This document shows, piece after piece, positions 1 to 7,186 of a DNA stretch of 12,325 bases. The position numbers and the translations under genes are program-made. Every line of letters starts with the position of its first letter. The stretch's first letter is position 1. Source of the stretch: Sphingomonas sp. CCH9-E2 (GTDB taxonomy: Bacteria > Pseudomonadota > Alphaproteobacteria > Sphingomonadales > Sphingomonadaceae); the NCBI RefSeq assembly GCF_001557215.1, contig NZ_LSJM01000392.1, forward strand, positions 1-12,325. Direction: 5' to 3'. The notes under the pieces are model-generated. The model saw nothing but the letters and a program-made list of their open reading frames with translations. It was not told where the DNA came from and made no database searches.

Positions 1-33
1 ATGCACTAACAAACCAATCGGTCCACTCGGTGG

Positions 34-52
34 GGGCAGACCATTCCTGCCC
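34..52 (+). other. Small hairpin in the leader of flgC
   Basis: An inverted repeat GGGCAG-N7-CTGCCC lies 21 bases before the flgC start. A smaller CCAC-N3-GTGG repeat (23-33) sits directly before it. There is no T-run after it, so it is not a convincing terminator. It may be an mRNA leader structure or chance in GC-rich DNA. The window begins only 72 bases before flgC, so the true promoter and upstream gene cannot be seen. Confidence 0.3.
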
Positions 53-72
53 GCCGCGCCGGATTTGGGATC

Positions 73-480
73 ATGGACCTCAAAAGTGTCGTCTCCGTCT
101 CCGCCTCGGGCCTGCGCGCCCAGTCGTTGCGGATGCGCGTGATTGCGGAAAACCTCGCCAATCAGAGCTCGGTGGCGCAGACGCCGGGCGGCGACCCCTA
201 TCGCCGCCGTGTGGCAACTTTTGCCGCCGAAGTAGATCGCGCGACCGGTGCGACCAAGGTGGCGGTCAAGGGCGTGGCGACCGACAAATCGTCGTTCCAG
301 CGCGTCTATCAGCCAGGCAATCCCGCTGCCGACGCAAAGGGCTATGTGCTGATGCCCAACGTCAACGGCCTCGTCGAGACCGCCGACCTCAAGGCCGCGC
401 AGCGTTCCTACGAAGCCAATCTCAGCGCCATCGAAGCCGCCAAGGGCATGACGATGCGCACCATCGACCTGCTGAAATAA
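73..480 (+). CDS. flgC: Flagellar proximal rod protein FlgC
   Basis: A 135-residue protein of usual FlgC length. FlgC is a proximal rod subunit in the periplasm, exported by the flagellar type III system without a cleaved signal. The N-terminal rod motif (residues ~10-33, SASGLRAQSLRMRVIAENLA) and the C-terminal helix (~113-135, YEANLSAIEAAKGMTMRTID) are the conserved ends that pair in the rod, hook and filament family. The ATG follows a weak GGGA-type ribosome site. It is the first gene seen in the flgC-fliE-fliQ-fliR-flhB run; fliE starts 11 bases after its stop. In many bacteria flgB directly precedes flgC, but here flgB lies at 7239-7655 on the other strand. The identification is secure. 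Confidence 0.96.
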   Translation: MDLKSVVSVSASGLRAQSLRMRVIAENLANQSSVAQTPGGDPYRRRVATFAAEVDRATGATKVAVKGVATDKSSFQRVYQPGNPAADAKGYVLMPNVNGLVETADLKAAQRSYEANLSAIEAAKGMTMRTIDLLK

Positions 481-491
481 GGGAAGCATCC

Positions 492-821
492 ATGTCCATC
501 GGAGCACTTGACGCTGCCACGGCCTATGGCCGGGCCGCCGGCGTATCGCCGCTTTCGCGCGGTCCCGGCATTGGCGGCACCGGCGCGACCGAGGCCCCGG
601 CCGCAGGCGGCTTCGGCCAGCTCGTCCAGGGCATGGTCGGCGAAGCATCGTCGAGCCTGAAGGCGGCGGAAACCGCATCGACGCGCCAGATCGCCGGCAA
701 GGGCGACCTGATCGACGTGGTGACCGCGATGGGCGCGGCGGAAGTCGCGCTCGACACCGTGGTCGCCGTGCGCGACCGCGTGGTCAACGCCTATTCGGAA
801 ATCATGCGGATGCAGATCTAG
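492..821 (+). CDS. fliE: Flagellar hook-basal body adaptor FliE
   Basis: A 109-residue protein whose C-terminal half matches FliE: a helical stretch from about residue 38, then VVTAMGAAEVALDTVV and the family-defining end VRDRVVNAYSEIMRMQI (compare the common AYQEIMRMPV ending). FliE joins the MS-ring/export gate to the proximal rod and is itself exported early. The start at 492 is chosen because AGGGAAG lies 7 bases upstream and the reading frame gives a normal FliE length. A longer frame from 30 runs through flgC out of frame and is a shadow. The N-terminal ~35 residues are Gly/Ala-rich and poorly conserved, which is normal for FliE. Its place between flgC and fliQ fits a shared transcript. 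Confidence 0.95.
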   Translation: MSIGALDAATAYGRAAGVSPLSRGPGIGGTGATEAPAAGGFGQLVQGMVGEASSSLKAAETASTRQIAGKGDLIDVVTAMGAAEVALDTVVAVRDRVVNAYSEIMRMQI

Positions 822-830
822 GCCCGCGCG

Positions 831-1097
831 ATGGACGCCAACTCCGCCATCGAACTCGCGCGCGCCGCGCTGATCCTGACGCTGACCGTCGCCGGGCCAT
901 TGCTGTTCGCGGCGCTGTTCACGGGCCTCATCATCGGCCTGCTCCAGGCGCTGACGCAGATCCAGGAACAGACGCTGACCTTCGTGCCCAAGATCATCAT
1001 CATGGGGATCACGCTGATGCTCAGCTTTCCCATGATCGGCGGCGCGCTGGGCGATTTCATGCGCGTCGTTGGCGACAAGATCGTCCAGGGCGGCTGA
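831..1097 (+). CDS. fliQ: Flagellar export gate protein FliQ
   Basis: An 88-residue inner-membrane protein of exact family size. It has two hydrophobic hairpin segments, about residues 11-35 and 50-72, with the conserved TQIQEQTLTFVPKI stretch between them. FliQ packs around FliP and FliR in the flagellar type III export gate, inside the MS-ring. The start lies 9 bases after the fliE stop and has only a weak ribosome site (AGG at 820-822), so translation is probably coupled to fliE. FliR follows 7 bases after its stop. The identification is secure. Confidence 0.96.
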   Translation: MDANSAIELARAALILTLTVAGPLLFAALFTGLIIGLLQALTQIQEQTLTFVPKIIIMGITLMLSFPMIGGALGDFMRVVGDKIVQGG

Positions 1098-1104
1098 CCG
1101 ACCG

Positions 1105-1863
1105 ATGATCGAAGACCTGCCGCTGCACGCCACCGCCTTTCTGATCCTGTTCGCACGGGTCGGGTCGGTGCTGATGCTGCTGCCGGTCTTTTCCGAAGAT
1201 GCGGTGCCGGCGCAGATCCGTCTGTTCGCCGGGCTTGGCATGACGCTGGGCCTGTGGAGCTTCCTGTCTGCCAAGGTCATTCCGATGGCCGATGTCACCG
1301 ACCTCCAGCTGGCGGCGATCCTGATCGCCGAGCTGGTCGTCGGCATCGGGCTCGGCCTGATCATGCGGATCATGTATCAGGCAATCTCGATCGCGGGATC
1401 GCTGATCAGCCTTCAGATCGGCCTCACCTCTGCAATGGTGTTCGATCCCGGCCAGTCGGGCCAGGCACCGATCCTGTCCAAATTCGTTGGCGTCGCCGCC
1501 GCTGTCGTGTGCTTCGCGATGGCCGTCCACCATCTGTGGCTGGGCGCGCTGATCAAATCCTATGGTCTGTTCCCGGTCGGGGTCGTGCCGAATACGCAGG
1601 ATTTCGCCCAGCTGGCCGTGCGGGTCGCGGGCAATTCGCTCGCGCTCGGCGTCTCGCTCGCCGCGCCGCTGCTCGTCTATGGCATCGTCTTCAACACCGT
1701 CCTCGGCCTGGTCGCGCGCGTCGCGCCGGCGCTGCAGGTCTTCTTCATCGCCCAGCCGCTCAACCTGCTGCTGGGTGTCACCATCGCCGCGGCGACGCTG
1801 GGGGCGACACTCGTCACCTTCGCAAACAGCATCGCGACGTGGATGAACATGGGCTGGGGCTGA
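1105..1863 (+). CDS. fliR: Flagellar export gate protein FliR
   Basis: A 252-residue polytopic inner-membrane protein matching FliR in length and pattern: an N-terminal segment HATAFLILFARVGSVLMLLPVF, the family stretch GLIMRIMYQAISIAGSLISLQIGL, and the AQPLNLLLGV motif near the C-terminus. With FliP and FliQ it forms the export gate. The ATG at 1105 is preferred over an in-frame start at 1069. The earlier start would overlap fliQ by 29 bases and add a charged 12-residue tail that is untypical of FliR. No strong ribosome site is visible, which suggests coupling to fliQ. FlhB starts 4 bases downstream. Confidence 0.95.
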   Translation: MIEDLPLHATAFLILFARVGSVLMLLPVFSEDAVPAQIRLFAGLGMTLGLWSFLSAKVIPMADVTDLQLAAILIAELVVGIGLGLIMRIMYQAISIAGSLISLQIGLTSAMVFDPGQSGQAPILSKFVGVAAAVVCFAMAVHHLWLGALIKSYGLFPVGVVPNTQDFAQLAVRVAGNSLALGVSLAAPLLVYGIVFNTVLGLVARVAPALQVFFIAQPLNLLLGVTIAAATLGATLVTFANSIATWMNMGWG

Positions 1864-1867
1864 CGCG

Positions 1868-2941
1868 ATGGCCGATGAGTCGGAGGACAAGGACTCCAAA
1901 ACATTCGCCCCGTCCGAAAAGCGTATCGAAGATGCGCGGAAAAAGGGCGATGTACCGATGGCGCCGGAGATGCGTCAGGCGGCCATGTTCGTCGGCCTGA
2001 TCATCGTCACTGGAGGCCTTGGTGCACAGGCAGCTTCGGCAATGGCCGGATCGCTCGCGCGGATCTGGGGCCGTGCCGACGATTTCCTGTTTGAACCCGC
2101 CGGCGCGCAGGTGTTCGGTGGGTACATCCTGGGCGAGCTCGCCGCCGCGCTGTTGCCGTTGCTCGGCGCATTGTTCGGCTGCGCGCTGATCGGTGGCTTT
2201 GCGCAGGGGCGGCCGATGATGAGCTTCAGCCGCATCGCGCCCAAATTCTCGAAGATCAATCCGGTGTCGGGCCTGAAGCGGCTGTTCGGCGCGCAGGGTC
2301 TGTTCGAATTCGCCAAGACGCTGGCCAAGCTGATCGTGGTCGGCACGATCGCGACGATCGTGCTGTGGCCGTTCCTGCCCGGCTTCGAAACCATGGTGGG
2401 CGTCGGCCCGACCACGATCGCCGATCTGTCGCAGCAGATGATCATGAGCGTGCTGACCATCGTCGTGGTGCTGGTCGCGGTGATCGCAGGCGCCGACTTC
2501 GTCTATCAGCGCTACAGCTGGACGAAGAAGAACATGATGTCGCTCAAGGACATGAAGGACGAGCACAAGGAGCAGGAGGGCGACCCAAAGATCAAGGGCA
2601 AGATGCGCCAGATCGGCCTCAAGCGCTCGCGCCAGCGGATGATGCAGGCCGTCCCGACGGCGACGGTCGTCATCACCAACCCGACCCACTATGCGGTCGC
2701 GCTGAAATATGATCACGGCGCGATGAACGCGCCGATCGTGGTGGCCAAGGGCACCGACGCCATCGCGCTGAAGATCCGCGAAATCGCAACCGCCAACGGC
2801 GTGCCGCTGGTCGAAAACCGCCCGCTCGCCCGCGCGCTGCACGCCAGCGCGGAGATCGATCATCCCATCCCGCTGGAACATTATCAGGCGGTGGCAGAGG
2901 TCATCAGCTACGTGATGAAGCTGGCCAAAGGCGGGCAGTAA
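1868..2941 (+). CDS. flhB: Flagellar export switch protein FlhB
   Basis: A 357-residue protein of usual FlhB length. A charged cytoplasmic N-terminus (KTFAPSEKRIEDARKKGDVP, residues 11-30) matches the family opening. Hydrophobic segments follow at about 36-58, 88-112, 145-172 and 186-210. The C-terminal cytoplasmic domain carries the self-cleavage motif NPTH at residues 271-274, where the family cuts between N and P to switch export from rod/hook to filament substrates. The linker before it (MKDEHKEQEGDPKIKGKMRQ) is also typical. All key residues are present, so the protein should be functional. It is the last gene of the run; a hairpin follows at 2961-2984 and convergent fliX lies beyond it. 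Confidence 0.97.
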   Translation: MADESEDKDSKTFAPSEKRIEDARKKGDVPMAPEMRQAAMFVGLIIVTGGLGAQAASAMAGSLARIWGRADDFLFEPAGAQVFGGYILGELAAALLPLLGALFGCALIGGFAQGRPMMSFSRIAPKFSKINPVSGLKRLFGAQGLFEFAKTLAKLIVVGTIATIVLWPFLPGFETMVGVGPTTIADLSQQMIMSVLTIVVVLVAVIAGADFVYQRYSWTKKNMMSLKDMKDEHKEQEGDPKIKGKMRQIGLKRSRQRMMQAVPTATVVITNPTHYAVALKYDHGAMNAPIVVAKGTDAIALKIREIATANGVPLVENRPLARALHASAEIDHPIPLEHYQAVAEVISYVMKLAKGGQ

Positions 2942-2960
2942 ACGGGGCTTGGGCCAACGC

Positions 2961-2984
2961 CGGACCGGCGAAATCGCCGATCCG
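2961..2984. terminator. Hairpin between convergent flhB and fliX
   Basis: A near-perfect inverted repeat: arms CGGACCGGCG and CGCCGATCCG around a 4-base loop, with one mismatch. An outer GGGGC/GCCCC pair (2944-2948 and 2984-2988) could extend it. It lies between the ends of flhB and fliX, where a two-way terminator is expected. Neither side has a T-run, so it is not a classical intrinsic terminator. It may instead act as a 3' stability hairpin. Confidence 0.5.
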
Positions 2985-3015
2985 CCCCATTAACCATCTA
3001 AATTCAGATCTTAGA

Positions 3016-3420
3016 TCAGACCGTGCGGTCGTGCTTGGCCAGTTCGACCCGGACGCGCAGTTCGATGTCGCGCGCGATTTCGGCGAGCTCGGGATCATCC
3101 GGCATTTCGAACAAAGCCGCCCATTGCGACAGTGCGTCGAGCGCTGCCTTGTCGGGCAATCCTTTGACCTGCGCCGCGTGCAATTGCTCGAGGATGTCGA
3201 GCCCGCGTGCCGCCGGGCGTGCCTCGCGCCGACGCTTGTCCTTCGGGGTTTCCAGCGCGGTCGCGGCGGCGAGCAGCACATGAACCGTGGTCGCCGCCTG
3301 CAGCGTCGGGGCGGCCTGCGCCCCCTGTCGCGGTGCTTCGGGCATCTCCATTTTCGGGAGCGCCACCCGCAGGGCGGCGTCGGATTTGGACAGTGCGTTG
3401 AGCACCATCTGAACCGGCAT
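3016..3420 (-). CDS. fliX: Flagellar assembly regulator FliX
   Basis: A 134-residue protein recognised as FliX from its C-terminal half (GLDILEQLHAAQVKGLPDKAALDAL, then ELAEIARDIELRVRVELAK) and from its position divergent from flgI, which is the Caulobacter arrangement. In Caulobacter, FliX is a membrane-associated checkpoint protein. It works with the sigma-54 activator FlbD so that late flagellar genes fire only after the early basal body is built. The N-terminal ~45 residues are variable. The start at 3420 is chosen because GAGGG lies 7 bases upstream; another ATG at 3408 is possible, and a longer frame from 3600 would run into flgI. FlbD is not in this window. Confidence 0.87.
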   Translation of the reverse strand: MPVQMVLNALSKSDAALRVALPKMEMPEAPRQGAQAAPTLQAATTVHVLLAAATALETPKDKRRREARPAARGLDILEQLHAAQVKGLPDKAALDALSQWAALFEMPDDPELAEIARDIELRVRVELAKHDRTV

Positions 3421-3513
3421 CGGAACGCCCTCGATCCGCACTGCTTCTCTTCTCCGCGAAGACCGGAACGGCCTTCTTCTTTCTATAAGAAGATTAACGG
3501 CGTTCCGGAGACG
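3421..3513. promoter_or_regulatory. Divergent fliX/flgI control region with two related inverted repeats
   Basis: This 93-base gap must hold promoters for both fliX and flgI. It contains TCTTC-N5-GAAGA (3448-3462) and TCTTCTT-N5-AAGAAGA (3475-3493), which share the same half-site. The second surrounds a TATAAG box (3484-3489) that could be a -10 element for flgI, and a TTAAC CtrA-like half-site follows at 3494-3498. I searched both strands for a sigma-54 GG-N10-GC pattern and found none. The paired repeats look like operator sites, but no binding protein can be named. Confidence 0.5.
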
Positions 3514-4632
3514 ATGGACAGATTTATGCACATTTTGAGACTCCTGCTGCTGGCGATGGCGCTGGCGGTGCCCGGGCTTGCCGCGGCGAACAGCGCGCAC
3601 CGCATCAAGGACATCGTCGACATCGAGAATGTCCGTCCCAACCAGCTGGTCGGATACGGCCTGGTCGTCGGCCTGCCCGGCACGGGCGACCGCACGCGCA
3701 ACACGCCCTTCACCGAGGAATCGATCCAGGCGATGCTGGAGCGGATGGGCGTCAATGTGCGCGGGTCGCAGCTCAAGACAATGAACGTCGCGGCCGTGTC
3801 GATCACCGCGACCATGCCGCCCTTCGCCCGCGCCGGATCGCGGATCGACGTAACCGTCTCGGCAATCGGTGACGCCACCAGCCTGCAGGGCGGCACGCTG
3901 ATCGCATCGTCGCTGCGCGCGCTCGACGGCGAGATCTATGCCGTGGCGCAGGGCCAGGTTTCCGTCTCCGGCTTCAAGGCGCAGGGCGCGGCGGCGAGTA
4001 TCAGCCGCGGCGTTTCCACCTCAGCCCGGATCGCCGACGGCGCGATCATCGAGCGCGAGGTGCCGTTCGCGTTGCGCAGCGCGACCAGCCTCAAGCTGGC
4101 ACTGAAGAACCCCGATTTCACGACGGCCAACATGATCGCGGGCACGATCAATTCGACCTTTGCCGGCACCGCCGAAGTGCTTGACCCTGCCACGGTCGAA
4201 CTCAAGCCCGGGCCGGGCTTTCCCGGATCGGTCGTCGATCTGGTCGCGCGGATCGAGAACCTGCCCGTCATGGTCGATCAGCCGGCCAAGGTGATCGTCA
4301 ACGAAGCCTCCGGTACGGTGGTGATGGGCGCCAATGTCCGCATCAGCCCGGTCGCGATCGCGCAGGGCGGCCTGACCATCAGCGTCGCCGAAACGCCGCA
4401 GGTATCGCAGCCCGCACCGCTGTCGCAGGGCCAGACTCAGGTCGTCCCACGCACCCAGGTGACGGTCGACGATGGCACCGGCCGCTCGCTCGGTACGCTG
4501 GGCGGGGAAACCTCGCTCGCCTCGCTGGTCGCCGGTCTCAACGCGCTCGGCGTCAGCCCGCGCGACCTGATCACCATTCTTCAGGCCGTGAAGAGCGCGG
4601 GCGCGCTCCAGGCCGATATCGAGGTGCAGTGA
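3514..4632 (+). CDS. flgI: Flagellar P-ring protein FlgI
   Basis: A 372-residue precursor of usual FlgI length. Residues 1-25 are a Sec signal peptide with a Leu-rich core and an AAA cleavage region. The mature protein opens with the family signature RIKDIVDIENVRPNQLVGYG, then GLVVGLPGTGDRTRNTPFT. Later family stretches are visible, such as SGTVVMGANVRISPVAIAQGGLTI. FlgI subunits form the P-ring, the rod bushing in the peptidoglycan layer. The ATG at 3514 follows a close GGAG; ATG 3526 is an alternative that would shorten the signal peptide by four residues. An upstream in-frame extension to 3031 runs antisense through fliX and is rejected. The stop overlaps the flgJ start by one base. Confidence 0.96.
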   Translation: MDRFMHILRLLLLAMALAVPGLAAANSAHRIKDIVDIENVRPNQLVGYGLVVGLPGTGDRTRNTPFTEESIQAMLERMGVNVRGSQLKTMNVAAVSITATMPPFARAGSRIDVTVSAIGDATSLQGGTLIASSLRALDGEIYAVAQGQVSVSGFKAQGAAASISRGVSTSARIADGAIIEREVPFALRSATSLKLALKNPDFTTANMIAGTINSTFAGTAEVLDPATVELKPGPGFPGSVVDLVARIENLPVMVDQPAKVIVNEASGTVVMGANVRISPVAIAQGGLTISVAETPQVSQPAPLSQGQTQVVPRTQVTVDDGTGRSLGTLGGETSLASLVAGLNALGVSPRDLITILQAVKSAGALQADIEVQ

Positions 4633-4931
4633 TGAGCCCCCTCTCCACCCCCGCCGCCGCAACCACCGGCGCTGCGCCGACCATTCCGACGCCGAAGAGC
4701 AAGGAAACGGCTCAGGCGTTCGAAGCGACCTTTATCGGCCAGATGACCCAGCTGATGCTGGAGAGCGTCGAGGAAGGCGAGTTTTCCGGCGGCCATGGCG
4801 AACAGATGTTTCGCGGCGTGCTCGCCGAAAATCTCGGCACCGCCATTGCGGCCAAGGGCGGCATCGGCCTCGCCCCCGCCGTGATGGACCAGATCATCAA
4901 GCTGCAGGGGGGCAATACGAATGGAAACTGA
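4632..4931 (+). CDS. flgJ: Rod-binding protein FlgJ, N-terminal domain only (CheL type)
   Basis: A 99-residue protein with the FlgJ rod-binding domain: AQAFEATFIGQMTQLM (residues 28-42) and GGHGEQMFRGVLAENLGTAI (53-72). It acts as a rod-assembly cap or scaffold in the periplasm. The muramidase domain found in gammaproteobacterial FlgJ is absent, as is usual in alphaproteobacteria, where the gene is often called cheL. A separate lytic enzyme should open the cell wall. The ATG overlaps the flgI stop by one base; a GTG one codon earlier is possible but less likely. The gene overlaps the next by 11 bases, so translation is probably coupled. Confidence 0.9.
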   Translation: MSPLSTPAAATTGAAPTIPTPKSKETAQAFEATFIGQMTQLMLESVEEGEFSGGHGEQMFRGVLAENLGTAIAAKGGIGLAPAVMDQIIKLQGGNTNGN

Positions 4932-5340
4932 GCTTCTCGACCTGTTCCGCTCGCTGGCGTCGATCAGCGAGGAAGAGACGATGCTGCTGGCGCAGGGCCG
5001 TCGCGGCGAGATCGCCGGGCTGGTTCAGGCCAAGTCCCGGCTGGTCGGCGCGGTCGACCATGAAGTGGCGCGGCTCGACCGCACCAACCCGGGCTGGCGC
5101 GAAGCGCTCGACCCCGACACGCGCTCGGAACTTGCCGAGCTGGCCGCGCGGCTGCGCGATATCTGCGCCGCCAATGGCGCTGCGCTCAAGCGCCAGATCG
5201 ACCTGTCGAACGAGATGATGGCCGAAATCGCCGCCGACGCGCGACGTCGTCGCGGCACCGGCAGCGGTGCCTATGGCGCGTCGGGCGGACTCGCCTTTGC
5301 CGGGACGGCGGTGCCGATCTCGGTAAACGCAAGCTTTTGA
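4921..5340 (+). CDS. flbY: FlgN-like flagellar coiled-coil protein (FlbY)
   Basis: A 139-residue, mostly helical, Leu/Ala/Arg-rich protein. Residues 1-112 look like a long antiparallel coiled coil (METELLDLFRSLASISEEETMLLAQGRRGEI onward), the form of FlgN-type export chaperones. The Gly/Ala-rich tail after 115 is probably disordered. In Caulobacter the flgI-cheL unit is followed by flbY, which supports the name by position. FlgN-type proteins hold hook-filament junction subunits in the cytoplasm before export. The ATG lies 11 bases inside flgJ with a strong AGGGGGG site about 9 bases before it. The chaperone role is inferred from fold and location; sequence identity to FlgN is low. Confidence 0.75.
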   Translation: METELLDLFRSLASISEEETMLLAQGRRGEIAGLVQAKSRLVGAVDHEVARLDRTNPGWREALDPDTRSELAELAARLRDICAANGAALKRQIDLSNEMMAEIAADARRRRGTGSGAYGASGGLAFAGTAVPISVNASF

Positions 5341-5636
5341 GGGCGGGCCTCGCCCTAGCGGTGGCAGTGCCACTGGCGGTACCGGTGGGGGCATCGATCA
5401 TGCCCCCGCCGGACGGCGCGATGCTGATCGCACCGCTCCTCCCGGCCCGACAGGCCGAGATGATCGACTGGATCGTCCGCGCCGACGCAGGACTGATCGG
5501 CACCGGGCCGTTGCCCGGATCGCTGGTCGTGATCGGCAAGCGCGACGCCGTTGTTCGGGAAAGCTGGCGCCATGGCGCGATCGTTCTGGCCGCACGGCCA
5601 CAGAGTTGCACCGGAAGGAAGAGTTGGGATGAGTGA
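5337..5636 (+). CDS. Small protein with signal peptide, function unknown
   Basis: I do not recognise this 99-residue protein. It opens with a short basic end and a hydrophobic stretch (residues ~4-20, ending VGAS), as in a Sec signal peptide, so the remaining ~80 residues should lie in the periplasm. The mature part contains a Pro/Gly turn-rich stretch around [17 protein letters not shown] and one cysteine near the end. The longest frame starts at a TTG overlapping the flbY stop by four bases. In-frame GTG codons at 5361 and 5367, or the ATG at 5400, are alternatives; only the early starts keep the signal peptide. Its end overlaps the chemoreceptor start by 8 bases. The tight packing supports a real, coupled gene. 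Confidence 0.6.
   Translation: MRAGLALAVAVPLAVPVGASIMPPPDGAMLIAPLLPARQAEMIDWIVRADAGLIGTGPLPGSLVVIGKRDAVVRESWRHGAIVLAARPQSCTGRKSWDE
5340..5373 (+). repeat. Two adjacent inverted repeats over the small ORF start
   Basis: AGGGCG-N5-CGCCCT (5340-5356) is followed by GTGGCA-N-TGCCAC (5361-5373), with CGGTACCG just after (5377-5384). They lie directly behind the flbY stop and within the putative signal-peptide codons. A hairpin here could limit or time translation of the small gene, but repetitive GCG/GTG codons in a signal peptide could also give them by chance. Confidence 0.35.
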
Positions 5637-7161
5637 GTTGACGCTGGACGGCATTCGGAAAGCGGGCCTGACGCTGGTCATGGCGGTCGCGGGGGTCCTC
5701 TCGCTCGCGGTGCTCGCCGGCATGCTCGTGACTGGAGCGGACGGCATTGTGACCGTCGCGCTCGCCCTGATCGCACTACTCGCCTACCCCACCTGGCTGT
5801 GGCGGCGCGGCGAGATCGACGGCACGGCGCGCATCGCCGCCAGCATGGCGCTGGTCGCGATCCCCGCTGTCATGCTCTTCGCATTTCGCGGCATGGCATG
5901 GCAGGTCGATCTGCACATGGCCTTCTTCGCCGCGCTGGCAATCACGGCAGTGCTTTGCGACTGGCGCGCCATTATCGGCGCGACGGTGGTCGTCGCGGTG
6001 CACCATCTGCTGCTCGGCATGGCGGTACCGGACTGGGTCTTCCTGGGCGACGCCTCCCTGCTGCGGATCGTGCTGCATGCCGTGATCCTGCTGGGCGAGG
6101 CCGGTGCGCTGGTCTTTATTTCGGCGCGGGTCGTCGCCCTACTCGACGCAATCACGGAGAAGGATGCCGCGCAACGCGCGACCGAAGCCGCAATCACCGC
6201 CGAACGCGAGCAGCGCATGCGCGAGCTGGAAAGCGCGTCGACCGCATTGGCGCTCGGGCTTGAAGGACTGAGCCGGGGCGAACTCCACCATCGCATCACG
6301 GGCACGATGCCGAGCGGCTATGCGGCAATTCAGGCGCATTTCAACGAGGCGATTCAGTCGCTGCGCATGCTGGTGCAAGCGGTATCGAGCGGCGCCCTCG
6401 AGCTGGAGAACAACTCGTCGCAAATCGCGCATGCGGCCGAGGATCTGGCGGCACGCAGCGAGCGAACCAGCGCGCGGATCGACGAAGCCTCTGCCGCGAT
6501 CGGGCAGATCGATGCGCGGCTCAGCGATGGCAACGGTACGGTGCGCGAGACCGTCGCGCGCGCCGATGAAGCGATCACCAGCGTCCGTCGCGGTCGCGGC
6601 GTCACCGACGATGCGGTCCAGCGCATGGAGCAGGTGGCGCAAAGCGCTGCCGGGATCGATGCGGTGATCGAGGGGCTCGACAAGATCGCGTTCCAGACCC
6701 GCGTTCTCGCGATGAACGCTGCGGTCGAGGCCGGCCGCGCCGGCGAGGCCGGACGCGGCTTTGCCGTGGTCGCCGATCTGGTCGGACAGCTGGCCATGCG
6801 CTCGGAAGAAGAGGCCAAGCGCGCGCGCGAGCAGCTGACCTCGACCCAGGATCAGGTCGCCAATGCCGTGACCGCGATCGGCCAGGTCGATGGCGCGCTC
6901 AACGGGATCGAGCAGGTGGTCGAGGGCGTCCATCAGCTGCTGACCGGGCTTGCCGAGGATTACGGGTCGCACGCCGGCGCGTTGAGCGAGGTCAGTGCAG
7001 CCTTTGCGACGCTCAACGACTTCACGCAGCAAAATGCCGCGATGGTCGAGGAAAGCAACGCCGCCGCCCGCGCGCTGTCGGACGAGGCACGTGCGCTCGC
7101 CCGATTGACCGAGCGGTTCGCCCTCGACGACGCTGCGCCACCGCTCCGCAAGGCCGCCTGA
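5629..7161 (+). CDS. Methyl-accepting chemotaxis protein with multi-span membrane sensor
   Basis: A 510-residue chemoreceptor. The N-terminal ~170 residues hold five or six predicted membrane spans (about 13-35, 38-56, 67-86, 94-110, 113-131, 144-168) instead of a periplasmic ligand domain. Buried histidines occur around [19 protein letters not shown] (111-129). A HAMP-like segment follows (~205-250, [14 protein letters not shown]), then a cytoplasmic coiled coil. The signalling hairpin is clear at 348-395 ([20 protein letters not shown], then [19 protein letters not shown]). It should control CheA through CheW. The C-terminal CheR/CheB-binding pentapeptide is absent. AGGAAGAG upstream fixes the ATG at 5629; a 26-residue extension from 5551 is unlikely. 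It is the last gene before a strong terminator. Confidence 0.93.
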   Translation: MSELTLDGIRKAGLTLVMAVAGVLSLAVLAGMLVTGADGIVTVALALIALLAYPTWLWRRGEIDGTARIAASMALVAIPAVMLFAFRGMAWQVDLHMAFFAALAITAVLCDWRAIIGATVVVAVHHLLLGMAVPDWVFLGDASLLRIVLHAVILLGEAGALVFISARVVALLDAITEKDAAQRATEAAITAEREQRMRELESASTALALGLEGLSRGELHHRITGTMPSGYAAIQAHFNEAIQSLRMLVQAVSSGALELENNSSQIAHAAEDLAARSERTSARIDEASAAIGQIDARLSDGNGTVRETVARADEAITSVRRGRGVTDDAVQRMEQVAQSAAGIDAVIEGLDKIAFQTRVLAMNAAVEAGRAGEAGRGFAVVADLVGQLAMRSEEEAKRAREQLTSTQDQVANAVTAIGQVDGALNGIEQVVEGVHQLLTGLAEDYGSHAGALSEVSAAFATLNDFTQQNAAMVEESNAAARALSDEARALARLTERFALDDAAPPLRKAA

Positions 7162-7186
7162 CCCGGTGCGAGCACCAAAAAGAATA

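Noticed and set aside
32..50. Possible sigma-54 promoter before flgC (GGGGGCA...CTGC)
   Set aside because: The GG and GC elements are 12 bases apart rather than 10, and the sequence is better explained as an inverted repeat.
408..2881. Long minus-strand open frames under fliE-flhB (408-1373, 1057-1899, 1814-2881)
   Set aside because: They are antisense to secure flagellar genes, rich in Arg/His/Asp/Gln, and mutually overlapping; they are GC-driven shadows.
3031..3513. In-frame upstream extension of flgI
   Set aside because: It runs antisense through all of fliX and would bury the FlgI signal peptide inside the protein; the start at 3514 gives a normal precursor.
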